A stretch of DNA of 59,763 bases from Candidatus Omnitrophota bacterium. Lineage in GTDB: Bacteria; Omnitrophota; Gorgyraeia; Velamenicoccales; Velamenicoccaceae. Each line of letters starts with the position of its first letter. The stretch's first letter is position 1. The DNA is taken from NCBI GenBank assembly GCA_016235185.1, contig JACRLT010000016.1, positions 1 through 59,763 on the forward strand, given 5' to 3'. Below are positions 33,472 to 39,779 of the stretch, piece by piece. The position numbers and the translations under genes are program-made. The notes below the pieces were generated by a model, which worked only from the letters and a program-made list of their open reading frames with translations, did no database searches and had not been told where the DNA came from.

Positions 33472-33753
33472 TTAATAATAACCGCCACCTGTTGTGCCAC
33501 CTGTTGTACCGCCCGTTGTGCCACCTGTTGTACCTCCGGTTGTGCCGCCACCCGATATGTTCAAACCGCCACCAATGGCATTCGCGAATAAACCGCCGCT
33601 GGCATTCAACGTACTACCGGCGTCCTGATACACCTTGTTGACAGATGGCTTAATGAACTGCGCCGCGGCAAAAAGTATTGCCGCAACTATCGCTGTCAAA
33701 ACGATTACGTATTCCAACGTGCTCTGACCGGCCCTATTTAACACCTTCTTCAT
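33472..33753 (-). CDS. Prepilin-like protein with GGTT-repeat tail
   Basis: 93 aa: MKKVLNRAG leader, then QSTLEYVIVLTAIVAAILFAAAQFIKPSVNKVYQDAGSTLN, cut site Gly-Gln and Glu-Tyr. After an Asn/Gly-rich part it ends in five GGTT-type units and the sequence GGGYY. This tail is encoded by a 12-bp repeat whose copies differ at third positions. The tail is shared with the next gene upstream, and the cores differ (FIKPSVNKVY against FMKQAVNRYY). The low-complexity Gly/Thr tail would be exposed on the pilus if this is a subunit. Confidence 0.8.
   Translation of the reverse strand: MKKVLNRAGQSTLEYVIVLTAIVAAILFAAAQFIKPSVNKVYQDAGSTLNASGGLFANAIGGGLNISGGGTTGGTTGGTTGGTTGGTTGGGYY
33477..33551. repeat. 12-bp tandem repeat encoding GGTT units (5 copies)
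   Basis: Units of the form CCTGTTGTGCCA alternate with CCTGTTGTACCG. The differences are silent third-base changes, so the peptide repeat is kept while the DNA drifts. Confidence 0.85.
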
Positions 33754-33786
33754 TCTCTTTCACCCCCCCTCTCCCTCCGTTTTGTT

Positions 33787-34161
33787 TTAATAGTACCCAC
33801 CGCCTGTGGTGCCGCCTGTGGTACCGCCTGTGGTGCCGCCTTGCTGGCCGCGCCACATATCCTCCATACCGCTTATTGCTTCATCATAATCCGGCACAAT
33901 AACTTTCAAATTCACACTCGGATCAAATTTGTAGTCAGCCCAACCTTTTGAAAACTTCCCTGGGATCTCTGCTGCAAGCATATCCACTCCGGCGGCTGTA
34001 GCGTTAATATAATTGCCGGAACTCTCATAATACCTGTTCACCGCCTGCTTCATAAAAAACGGCACAGCTGCAATGATCACGGATACAACGGCTGTAAAAA
34101 GGACCGCGTATTCCAGGATCGATTGCCCGGTTTTATCTGTTATTATTTTTAATTTTCTCAT
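33787..34161 (-). CDS. Prepilin-like protein with GGTT-repeat tail (paralogue)
   Basis: 124 aa: leader MRKLKIITDKTG, then QSILEYAVLFTAVVSVIIAAVPFFMKQAVNRYYESSGNYIN. It has the Gly-Gln cut site and Glu-Tyr. A charged middle (VNLKVIVPDYDEAISGMEDMW) is followed by QQGGTTGGTTGGTTGGGYY, the same tail as in the protein at 33472-33753 but three units long. The start ATG overlaps the stop of the upstream pilin (ATGA). The tail suggests a shared binding or packing role for the two pilins; this is inferred. Confidence 0.8.
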   Translation of the reverse strand: MRKLKIITDKTGQSILEYAVLFTAVVSVIIAAVPFFMKQAVNRYYESSGNYINATAAGVDMLAAEIPGKFSKGWADYKFDPSVNLKVIVPDYDEAISGMEDMWRGQQGGTTGGTTGGTTGGGYY

Positions 34162-34370
34162 GGATAGTTCGTGTCAATGGCATTGCTGACGTTGTCAATG
34201 ATCTTGGTCGCTTTGTTAAAAAAGTTATTCATCGAAGGCCTGACCAAATTGTTAGCCGCATAAAGTATGACGAGCACTATCACAGTGAACATCGCCACAT
34301 ACTCGATGACCAGTTGCCCCTTCTCCGCCATCTTTCCGAAATTCTTTGTTCTCGCAAAATAAGACATCAT
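34158..34370 (-). CDS. Prepilin-like protein
   Basis: 70 aa from the ATG pair at 34365-34370, chosen because GGAGGG lies just upstream; the frame extends to 34415 without a site. Leader MMSYFARTKNFGKMAEKG, then QLVIEYVAMFTVIVLVILYAANNLVRPSMNNFFNKATKIIDN. Cut site Gly-Gln, Glu-Tyr at +5/+6. The part after the helix (RPSMNNFFNKA) is like the KPSVNKVYQDA of the GGTT-tailed pilin, so the protein is a member of the same subgroup without the tail. Confidence 0.78.
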   Translation of the reverse strand: MMSYFARTKNFGKMAEKGQLVIEYVAMFTVIVLVILYAANNLVRPSMNNFFNKATKIIDNVSNAIDTNYP

Positions 34371-34383
34371 TTCCCTCCGCATG

Positions 34384-34590
34384 TTAATAATGTCCGCCAG
34401 GTGGTGTTGGCGCATCTACGGTTTGGTTATTTCTTGCCACAATGCGCTCGTCTATCCTGATGAGCTTGCCATCCACGGCGCGCCTCACATAAAAGATCAT
34501 GGCGGCAAACGCGGCGCTGACAATAGCCAAAAGTATAGCGTACTCAAGAACAGCCTGCCCCCATCTTAATCTTTTAGCGAACAGCTTCAT
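34384..34590 (-). CDS. Prepilin-like protein
   Basis: 68 aa: MKLFAKRLRWG leader, then QAVLEYAILLAIVSAAFAAMIFYVRRAVDGKLIRIDERI. Gly-Gln cut site, Glu-Tyr. The short mature part ends in APTPPGGHY, an aromatic Gly-rich end that recalls the GGGYY ends downstream. The start overlaps by 17 bases the 3' end of the 54-aa pilin gene on the same strand. Confidence 0.78.
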   Translation of the reverse strand: MKLFAKRLRWGQAVLEYAILLAIVSAAFAAMIFYVRRAVDGKLIRIDERIVARNNQTVDAPTPPGGHY

Positions 34591-34738
34591 TTGCCCTATC
34601 CTGTATGGTGGTCAGCTTTGCCTGGACAGACCGCCTCATATATGCCGACATCGTCAATAAAACCAGGCAAATGACGGATATTAAGATCGCGTATTCCAGG
34701 ATCGACTGCGCCCTTCTCGTAAATAATATTTTCCGCAT
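34574..34738 (-). CDS. Very short prepilin-like protein (54 aa)
   Basis: ATG 34736-34738 to TAA 34574-34576. The sequence is MRKILFTRRA, then QSILEYAILISVICLVLLTMS, then AYMRRSVQAKLTTIQDR. It matches the family pattern Q-x-x-x-E-Y with 'MRR-x-V-Q-x-K', but has Ala rather than Gly before the presumed cut. The length is close to that of classical Flp pilins (about 50-70 aa). It could be the major pilin, or one of several minor ones. Confidence 0.75.
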   Translation of the reverse strand: MRKILFTRRAQSILEYAILISVICLVLLTMSAYMRRSVQAKLTTIQDRANEAVR

Positions 34739-34948
34739 CTAATACCCCGCTTCCGGGTTTATCTTTTTGAATGCAGTTGCCCTAAAATCATCCGTAGAAT
34801 TTTGGGTTTTTTGGAAAAAATAAGAACCAGCCAATAATGTAAATATCGCGATAATGGTCAAGAGGACAAAATACTCTACAAAAACTTGCCCAGAGCATCT
34901 TATGCGAGCTTGCCCCGAATAGCTTTTTAAATACTTTTTTAAACTCAT
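34739..34948 (-). CDS. First prepilin-like protein of the array
   Basis: 69 aa from ATG 34948, with GAGG 6 nt upstream (frame extends to 34963). It has the longest genuine leader, MSLKKYLKSYSGQARIRCSG, then QVFVEYFVLLTIIAIFTLLAGSYFFQKTQNSTDDF. Gly-Gln cut site, Glu-Tyr at +5/+6. It stops 1 base before the next gene begins. It is the promoter-proximal gene of the pilin operon, about 170 nt from the predicted start of transcription. Confidence 0.78.
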   Translation of the reverse strand: MSLKKYLKSYSGQARIRCSGQVFVEYFVLLTIIAIFTLLAGSYFFQKTQNSTDDFRATAFKKINPEAGY

Positions 34949-34969
34949 TATTAACCTCATCAAAAAATA

Positions 34970-35018
34970 ATCCCGATCAAACCGCTCAAGATAAATTACC
35001 GCGAGTTTGTATCGGGAT
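34970..35018. repeat. ATCCCGAT...ATCGGGAT palindrome in the pilin operon leader
   Basis: The arms ATCCCGATCAAACCGCTC and GCGAGTTTGTATCGGGAT are imperfectly complementary over about 17 bases. In the transcript it would fold just ahead of the first pilin's ribosome binding site (GAGG). A similar TCCCGATCGCTTA/TAAGCGACGGGA pair is at 49078-49135. Confidence 0.7.
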
Positions 35019-35126
35019 CAACAAAAAATCCTGATGAAAAAAAAATACAAAAAGACTGAAATCTTTTTTTTCCGTGGCGTTTTTCATCATTTGACACTTG
35101 TCGATACCGATTGTTCTTGCATTAGA

Positions 35127-35156
35127 AATATATCATATAGCATATATATATGTCAA
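35127..35156 (-). promoter_or_regulatory. Strong sigma-70-type promoter of the pilin operon
   Basis: Read on the minus strand: -35 TTGACA (35151-35156), 18-nt spacer, -10 TATATT (35127-35132). The whole stretch is AT-rich with iterated TATA. Transcription would start near 35120, leaving a leader of about 170 nt that holds the palindrome at 34970-35018. There is no other gene between here and the first pilin. Confidence 0.75.
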
Positions 35157-35215
35157 CAAAAAACTGGGAAAAAAAGGGAACGCTTTCTTTTATAAGTTAG
35201 TGTAGTTGTTGAGAG

Positions 35216-36784
35216 TTACGAGAATTGCGGAAGGATCCAGAGCTTTCTGCCGGAAAAATCAAAGATTGAAGATTCGTTGAATTTGACTGCTGCACAATTA
35301 AAAAATTCTTTTTGCTCTAACATATTGGATAGCAATATGTTATATAAAACGTCTTCTGCCAATGCCCTTTTTATGCGTCCTTGTTGTTTATAAAAAATCT
35401 CTCTCATCTTGAGCAAGCTCCAATTTGAGCACCCTCGCGGGAAAAAAGTGCGCTTGGAAAACTCATTTAGCACCTCAACGATAACAGAAAACAAAGCATC
35501 GCAATCGGTTGTTGCGCTGATCTTTTTTGCTACTTCAAATATCTTTTCGCCGGATATAAACTCATCAAAAAAACCCGGGTTTTTTGTCGATTTTAAAAAT
35601 AACTTGTACCCTGCCTCCGGATTTGGCCACCGCCTTAAATAATGCTCTATCACTCTCTTGACATCCCATTCTTCCTCGTCGAGATTAGTCAAAATCGCTA
35701 TTGTAGCAGGGCCATCTTTTGTGCTCTTTAAAACTATTAGTCTTAACATAACTTCAATATTATTAGCATGTTGCACAAATTTTATGCTATCGCTAACGTA
35801 ATAAAACTCGCGCTGCATAGTTTCATGGATCACCCTGCCGGTTGCAGCCCTCTTTTCCAAGTCAGCAACAGCCTTGTACTGCCACGGCCAAATGCCAATA
35901 ATAAACCTTCTGCGCTCCGGAATAATAAATGGTATCTCCTTAATAACATTAGAGTTAGGAGAAACAATCTCTATCTTGCGTATTCTCTGGGCCGCAGATG
36001 CGCCGTCAATGCTGAAGATAAAATTTGATACTTCTTCGCCAAGTGCGCTTTCTGGCTTAGAATTGAATATAACTATTGGTTCCGGGCCAAAAAATGTTCT
36101 ATTAACATAACTTGTTGTTATATCAATATTTGTACAAAAATCAATTGGTATATTTGGCTCCTTCCAAACGCCCTTAAGCTGTCCGTCCAAAATATATTGC
36201 GCATTATCCGCCAAAGTAAAACGCATATAATGAACATCCTGGAGGGTATGCATTAAATCGCTAACTATTTGATAATTAACAGCTTGCAAAGTTTTTAGTG
36301 CCTCGATATAGCGCCTTAAAAGGCCTTTGTTGATCTTTCTTCCGACAATAAACCACATTTCATTTGTACGGTAGTCCTCGATCTTTTCAAGCGGGACATT
36401 ATAAATAGACTTTGCCATGATCCAAGCTTCAGTTATTGCTTCAAGCGTATCACTTTTTAAATGGATCAGCGGATGTGCCTTTTTAACCGCTTCTGATATG
36501 ATTTTTGATACCCCAAGCAACAAACTTGCACCCAAAATAAAAGCATAACCCGCGCCTGCTGACTCAACATCCGGCCTGAATATACGCTCGGTGTTCCTTC
36601 CAACAGGACTGCTTATTCGTGCAGCCTTTAAAATAGAACTTATGCTTGATTTTGATATATTTATATTGAATTTTTCACTGGTTTCATTAGCCAACTTTCT
36701 ACAGCTAAGGTCATGGTTCTTCTTTTTTCTACTAATGACGTAGTTTTTAACATTATAGCTTATTTTAACAGCTTTTTTAATCAT
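35216..36784 (-). CDS. HTH protein with transposase-like C-terminus
   Basis: 522 aa from ATG 36784 (a TTG 9 bases earlier is possible). The first 70 residues look like a DNA-binding region (CRKLANETSEKFNINISKSSISSILKAARI). A later stretch ILTNLDEEEWDVKRVIEHYLRRWPNPEAGYK resembles the end of DDE transposase catalytic domains (TNLD, then Y-x-x-RW-x-x-E), and NAQYILDG could hold the first Asp. The middle Asp is not evident (FIIGIWPWQ in its usual place). No terminal inverted repeats were found. A domesticated or decayed transposase is my best reading. It is AT-richer than its neighbours and splits the Tad locus in two. Confidence 0.55.
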   Translation of the reverse strand: MIKKAVKISYNVKNYVISRKKKNHDLSCRKLANETSEKFNINISKSSISSILKAARISSPVGRNTERIFRPDVESAGAGYAFILGASLLLGVSKIISEAVKKAHPLIHLKSDTLEAITEAWIMAKSIYNVPLEKIEDYRTNEMWFIVGRKINKGLLRRYIEALKTLQAVNYQIVSDLMHTLQDVHYMRFTLADNAQYILDGQLKGVWKEPNIPIDFCTNIDITTSYVNRTFFGPEPIVIFNSKPESALGEEVSNFIFSIDGASAAQRIRKIEIVSPNSNVIKEIPFIIPERRRFIIGIWPWQYKAVADLEKRAATGRVIHETMQREFYYVSDSIKFVQHANNIEVMLRLIVLKSTKDGPATIAILTNLDEEEWDVKRVIEHYLRRWPNPEAGYKLFLKSTKNPGFFDEFISGEKIFEVAKKISATTDCDALFSVIVEVLNEFSKRTFFPRGCSNWSLLKMREIFYKQQGRIKRALAEDVLYNILLSNMLEQKEFFNCAAVKFNESSIFDFSGRKLWILPQFS

Positions 36785-36855
36785 ATTGGACAATTATTTT
36801 AAATAACTCTAATTATACTAAAGTGTTATGACTTTTATTTTCATAAATTGGACAA
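36785..36855 (-). promoter_or_regulatory. Two ATTGGACAAT sites around a promoter
   Basis: The exact 10-mer ATTGGACAAT (arms ATTG/CAAT) occurs at 36785-36794 and 36846-36855. Between them is a minus-strand -10 TATAAT (36812-36817); the -35 is poor. The sites would lie near +11 to +20 and -41 to -50 of the transcript for the HTH gene, and the first directly abuts its ATG. They are possible self-regulation operators. Confidence 0.5.
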
Positions 36856-36871
36856 TGATTACAAACAAAAT

Positions 36872-37237
36872 TTATACAAGTTTAATCAAATTTCCTTGTT
36901 TTAATGTTGTTTTTCCTATTTTTCCAGCTGGCAATTCAAGCACCATAAAACCCTTTAGCATTGAAAATGCAAGGCGCCAGGGCTGTAAATCAGCAGCTAC
37001 GCTAACAATTACACCGTTCCTATCTAAAAATATGGCATCTATTGGGAACTTCATAAAAAAGGTGTGAATGGAATTGCAGGGCTTAATGAGCAGCCCTTCA
37101 TCCTCATCTAGGCTGGATCTGTTTAAAAGGCCAATTGACCTGGACCTAAAATCCTGGGCTATTTTGACCCTGGCCGCAATTACTTCGCCTGTGGAGGCAT
37201 TGATAACCTTATAAATCTTTTCTTCCATGTCCAGCAT
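36872..37237 (-). CDS. DUF192 family protein
   Basis: 121 aa from ATG 37237, with AGGG 9 nt upstream; 37228 and 37255 are other possible starts. It shows the family's signature residues in order: VKIAQDFRSRSIGLLNRSSLDEDEGLL, then NSIHTFFMKFPIDAIFLDRNG, VSVAADLQPWR and MVLELPAGKI. DUF192 proteins form a small beta-barrel of unknown activity, often near secretion or pilus genes. Many carry a signal peptide; this one does not, so it should be cytoplasmic. It follows tadZA in the same direction, separated by an AT-rich imperfect palindrome (about 37290-37400). Confidence 0.9.
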   Translation of the reverse strand: MLDMEEKIYKVINASTGEVIAARVKIAQDFRSRSIGLLNRSSLDEDEGLLIKPCNSIHTFFMKFPIDAIFLDRNGVIVSVAADLQPWRLAFSMLKGFMVLELPAGKIGKTTLKQGNLIKLV

Positions 37238-37461
37238 TATATCAAACCCTGCCACCTATTTTCAAGTACTATAGAGTCACAAGTTACACATAAAATCCCA
37301 AGCAAAAAACACCAAATTCCAAACAATAACCAAAAACTCAAATTCAAATAACCAAAAAAACTGTTGTTTGATTATTTGTTATTGGATATTGAGATTTGTT
37401 TGGTGATTGTATCTTGATTATTGGTTACTTTACAGGTGACTCTGGAGACATATCTCGCAGT
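37238..37461. repeat. AT-rich imperfect palindrome between tadZA and DUF192
   Basis: About 37296-37410 holds CCAAATTCCAAACAATAACC and, inverted, GGATATTGAGATTTGTTTGG. It is a different sequence from the ATGACAAATG repeats but has the same layout. No gene seen. Confidence 0.6.
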
Positions 37462-39654
37462 TTAAAGCGTGGATTCGGTGGCGGTGAAGACTTCTTTGGG
37501 GAGGCTGATGCCGCGCGTAATAAGCTCGTCGTAAAAAGAAGGCAGATTGCCGGTCGCGACAAACTGGCCGATGACTTTATTATTGTGTTCCTTATCGATT
37601 GACACCTGCTTAAAGCGGAAAATATCGGAAAGCTTGATGTGCATTTCATCATCCATGCCTGCAACTTCGGTGATCTGGACGATTTTCCTGGTGCCGTCTG
37701 AAAGCCTTGCGGTCTGAACAATAACGTCTATGGCGGACGCGGTCATTTCCCTGATGGCGCGTATAGGCAATTCAACGCCGCTCATCAAGATCATTGAGTC
37801 CAGCCTCGTCAAAACATCACGCGTGGAGTTGGCGTGGATGGTTGTCATGGAACCGTCGTGGCCGGTGTTCATGGCCTGAAGCATATCCAAGACTTCGCCG
37901 CCGCGGCACTCACCTATGACAATACGGTCTGGCCTCATACGCAGACAATTCCTGAAAAGTTCGCGGATCGAGATAGCGCCCTTACCCTCGATATTAGGCG
38001 GCCTGGATTCCAGGCGCACCCAGTGCTCCTGGTTCAAGCGTAATTCTGCCGCGTCCTCAATAGTAACTATGCGCTCATCATTAGGTATAAAGGCAGAAAG
38101 GATGTTCAAAAACGTTGTTTTGCCGGAGCCGGTACCTCCGGAGACTATCATGTTCTTTCTTGCCATAACGCAGGCGGCAAGAAAATCAGCGATGTTGCGG
38201 TCAAGGCTGAAAAAACGGCTGATCAGGTCCTCGACGGTATAATGCTCACGCGCAAATTTTCTGATCGTCAGCGTCGGGCCAGTAAGGGCCAATGGAGGGA
38301 TGATCGCATTGACACGCGAGCCGTCAGGCAGGCGGGCATCAACCATTGGCACGGATTCATCTATGCGCCTGCCAAGAGGCGCTATGATCCTCTCTATGAC
38401 CACGCGCACCTGGTCGTCAGAAATAAATTTCTTGCTGGTCAAGGTGATCTTGCCGTGCTGCTCTATATAAACCTGGTCCTTATTATTGACCATGATGTCA
38501 GTGATATCCTGGTTTCTCAAAAGCTCCTCAAGAGGGCCCAAGCCTAGAGCTTCATCAGCGACTTCCTTTACCAGTTTTTCGCGGACTTCGAAGGACGACA
38601 AAAAGGCGCCTGTCTCTTCTGCCAAAAGATTAGTGATTATCTTTTCCGCCTTTTCCCTTAGTTCTTTTGCCTTTTTGGGGTTATTGATGAGCTCCATGTC
38701 GAGGCGTTTTAGATCAAGCTCCTCAATAAGGCGCGCATGGATCCTGCGCTTGAGCCTGATTATTTCATCTTCCTGCTCTATGGGCTTGATCCACTTGATC
38801 TTATCGGAGAGGCCCATGGCATCCCAAAAGGTGCCTGCAGACGGCATCTCTTCTTTTTTGATGAACCGCAGGTCCTCAACTTCTTTGTGCGCGATGTATA
38901 AAGACGAATTACTAATAAGTTCCTGGGCGAATTTCTTGATAGAGACACTTACACGGCTGGAGGGATTATCGACCACCACCGGAACGCCGCGGTTAAGCGC
39001 AAGGCCGACGATCCTGCCGTCAGACGGGATGCTGGAGATGATATCGCAAGGAAGGGCAAGCTTTACTTCCTGCCAGGAAAGCCCGGACTTGCTCTCCGCC
39101 CTGTTTAAAAGGAGCTTTATCATCTTTAATGGGAAGTGCAGCGATTGCAGGACATCCAGCCCCCATCGCGTTTCGTAGACCGACAGGATGTCCGGGGTCA
39201 CGATAAAAAGTATCAGGTTAGAGCGGTTAAAAATGCTGATGAGCGAATCTGTAAATGCGCGCCCTCCGTCGACAATGATAAAATCATAAAAAGGCACTAG
39301 CATATTGATGACCTTGCCGATACGGTCACCTGTGATATGCGGGGATTGTTTAGGACGGGTTATAGCAGGCAGAAAATCTATCCCTACTGGAACAAGGGTC
39401 ATATAATTCTTTATATTGCCCGCTTGTTCCACTTTATCTACGATAGAAAGTATGTCGAAGATCGAATACTGGGGGGTGGCGTCTATCATCCTGGCCATAT
39501 CCTGCACAGCCTGGAGGTCCAGATCGATAAGCGCGACCTTCTTACCTTCCTGGGCAAGCGCAATGGCCATGTTGACGGCGAGCAAGGTTTTACCTACGCC
39601 GCCCTTGGTGCTGAATATCGAAATTACATTGCCTATGTGGGGTTCTTCTGCCAT
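37462..39654 (-). CDS. Fused TadZ (CpaE)-TadA (CpaF) ATPase
   Basis: 730 aa from ATG 39654 (AGGTG upstream). Residues 1-260 form a ParA/MinD-type ATPase as in TadZ/CpaE: ISIFSTKGGVGKTLLAVN (Walker A), VALIDLDLQ, FIIVDGG. A helical linker follows, with RRIHARLIEELDLKRLDM, the usual start of TadA. Residues 300-730 form the secretion ATPase: VSGGTGSGKTTFLN (Walker A about 503-511), TIEDAAELRL, DRIVIGECRGGEVLDML (Walker B), and MTTIHANSTRD (His box). TadA powers pilus assembly and TadZ positions the machine at a pole. They are normally separate genes, and I see no frame break between them here. It sits between the secretin gene and DUF192. Confidence 0.92.
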   Translation of the reverse strand: MAEEPHIGNVISIFSTKGGVGKTLLAVNMAIALAQEGKKVALIDLDLQAVQDMARMIDATPQYSIFDILSIVDKVEQAGNIKNYMTLVPVGIDFLPAITRPKQSPHITGDRIGKVINMLVPFYDFIIVDGGRAFTDSLISIFNRSNLILFIVTPDILSVYETRWGLDVLQSLHFPLKMIKLLLNRAESKSGLSWQEVKLALPCDIISSIPSDGRIVGLALNRGVPVVVDNPSSRVSVSIKKFAQELISNSSLYIAHKEVEDLRFIKKEEMPSAGTFWDAMGLSDKIKWIKPIEQEDEIIRLKRRIHARLIEELDLKRLDMELINNPKKAKELREKAEKIITNLLAEETGAFLSSFEVREKLVKEVADEALGLGPLEELLRNQDITDIMVNNKDQVYIEQHGKITLTSKKFISDDQVRVVIERIIAPLGRRIDESVPMVDARLPDGSRVNAIIPPLALTGPTLTIRKFAREHYTVEDLISRFFSLDRNIADFLAACVMARKNMIVSGGTGSGKTTFLNILSAFIPNDERIVTIEDAAELRLNQEHWVRLESRPPNIEGKGAISIRELFRNCLRMRPDRIVIGECRGGEVLDMLQAMNTGHDGSMTTIHANSTRDVLTRLDSMILMSGVELPIRAIREMTASAIDVIVQTARLSDGTRKIVQITEVAGMDDEMHIKLSDIFRFKQVSIDKEHNNKVIGQFVATGNLPSFYDELITRGISLPKEVFTATESTL

Positions 39655-39682
39655 AATCACCTGTAAAAACGGTTCAATGATA

Positions 39683-39779
39683 AATTCCAAATGACAAAAT
39701 CCAAATTAAATCCCAATTCCAAATCTTTCAATTGGTCATTGGAAATTCATTTGTCATTTGACATTTGTCATTTGTCATT
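39683..39779. repeat. AT-rich filler repeat (ATGACAAATG type), copy 4
   Basis: Nearly the same as copy 1. On the minus strand it starts right after the TAG stop of the secretin (39780-39782) and ends just before the tadZA ribosome binding site region. Its ends are inverted (AATGACAAATG and CATTTGGAATT). Confidence 0.8.

Noticed and set aside
33477-33845. Regular short repeats as a CRISPR array
   Set aside because: Units are 12 bp without spacers and lie in two coding frames as GGTT peptide repeats. No cas genes.
35216-36784. Complete insertion sequence around the transposase-like gene
   Set aside because: No terminal inverted repeats or target duplications were found; ATTGGACAAT occurs only at the upstream side.
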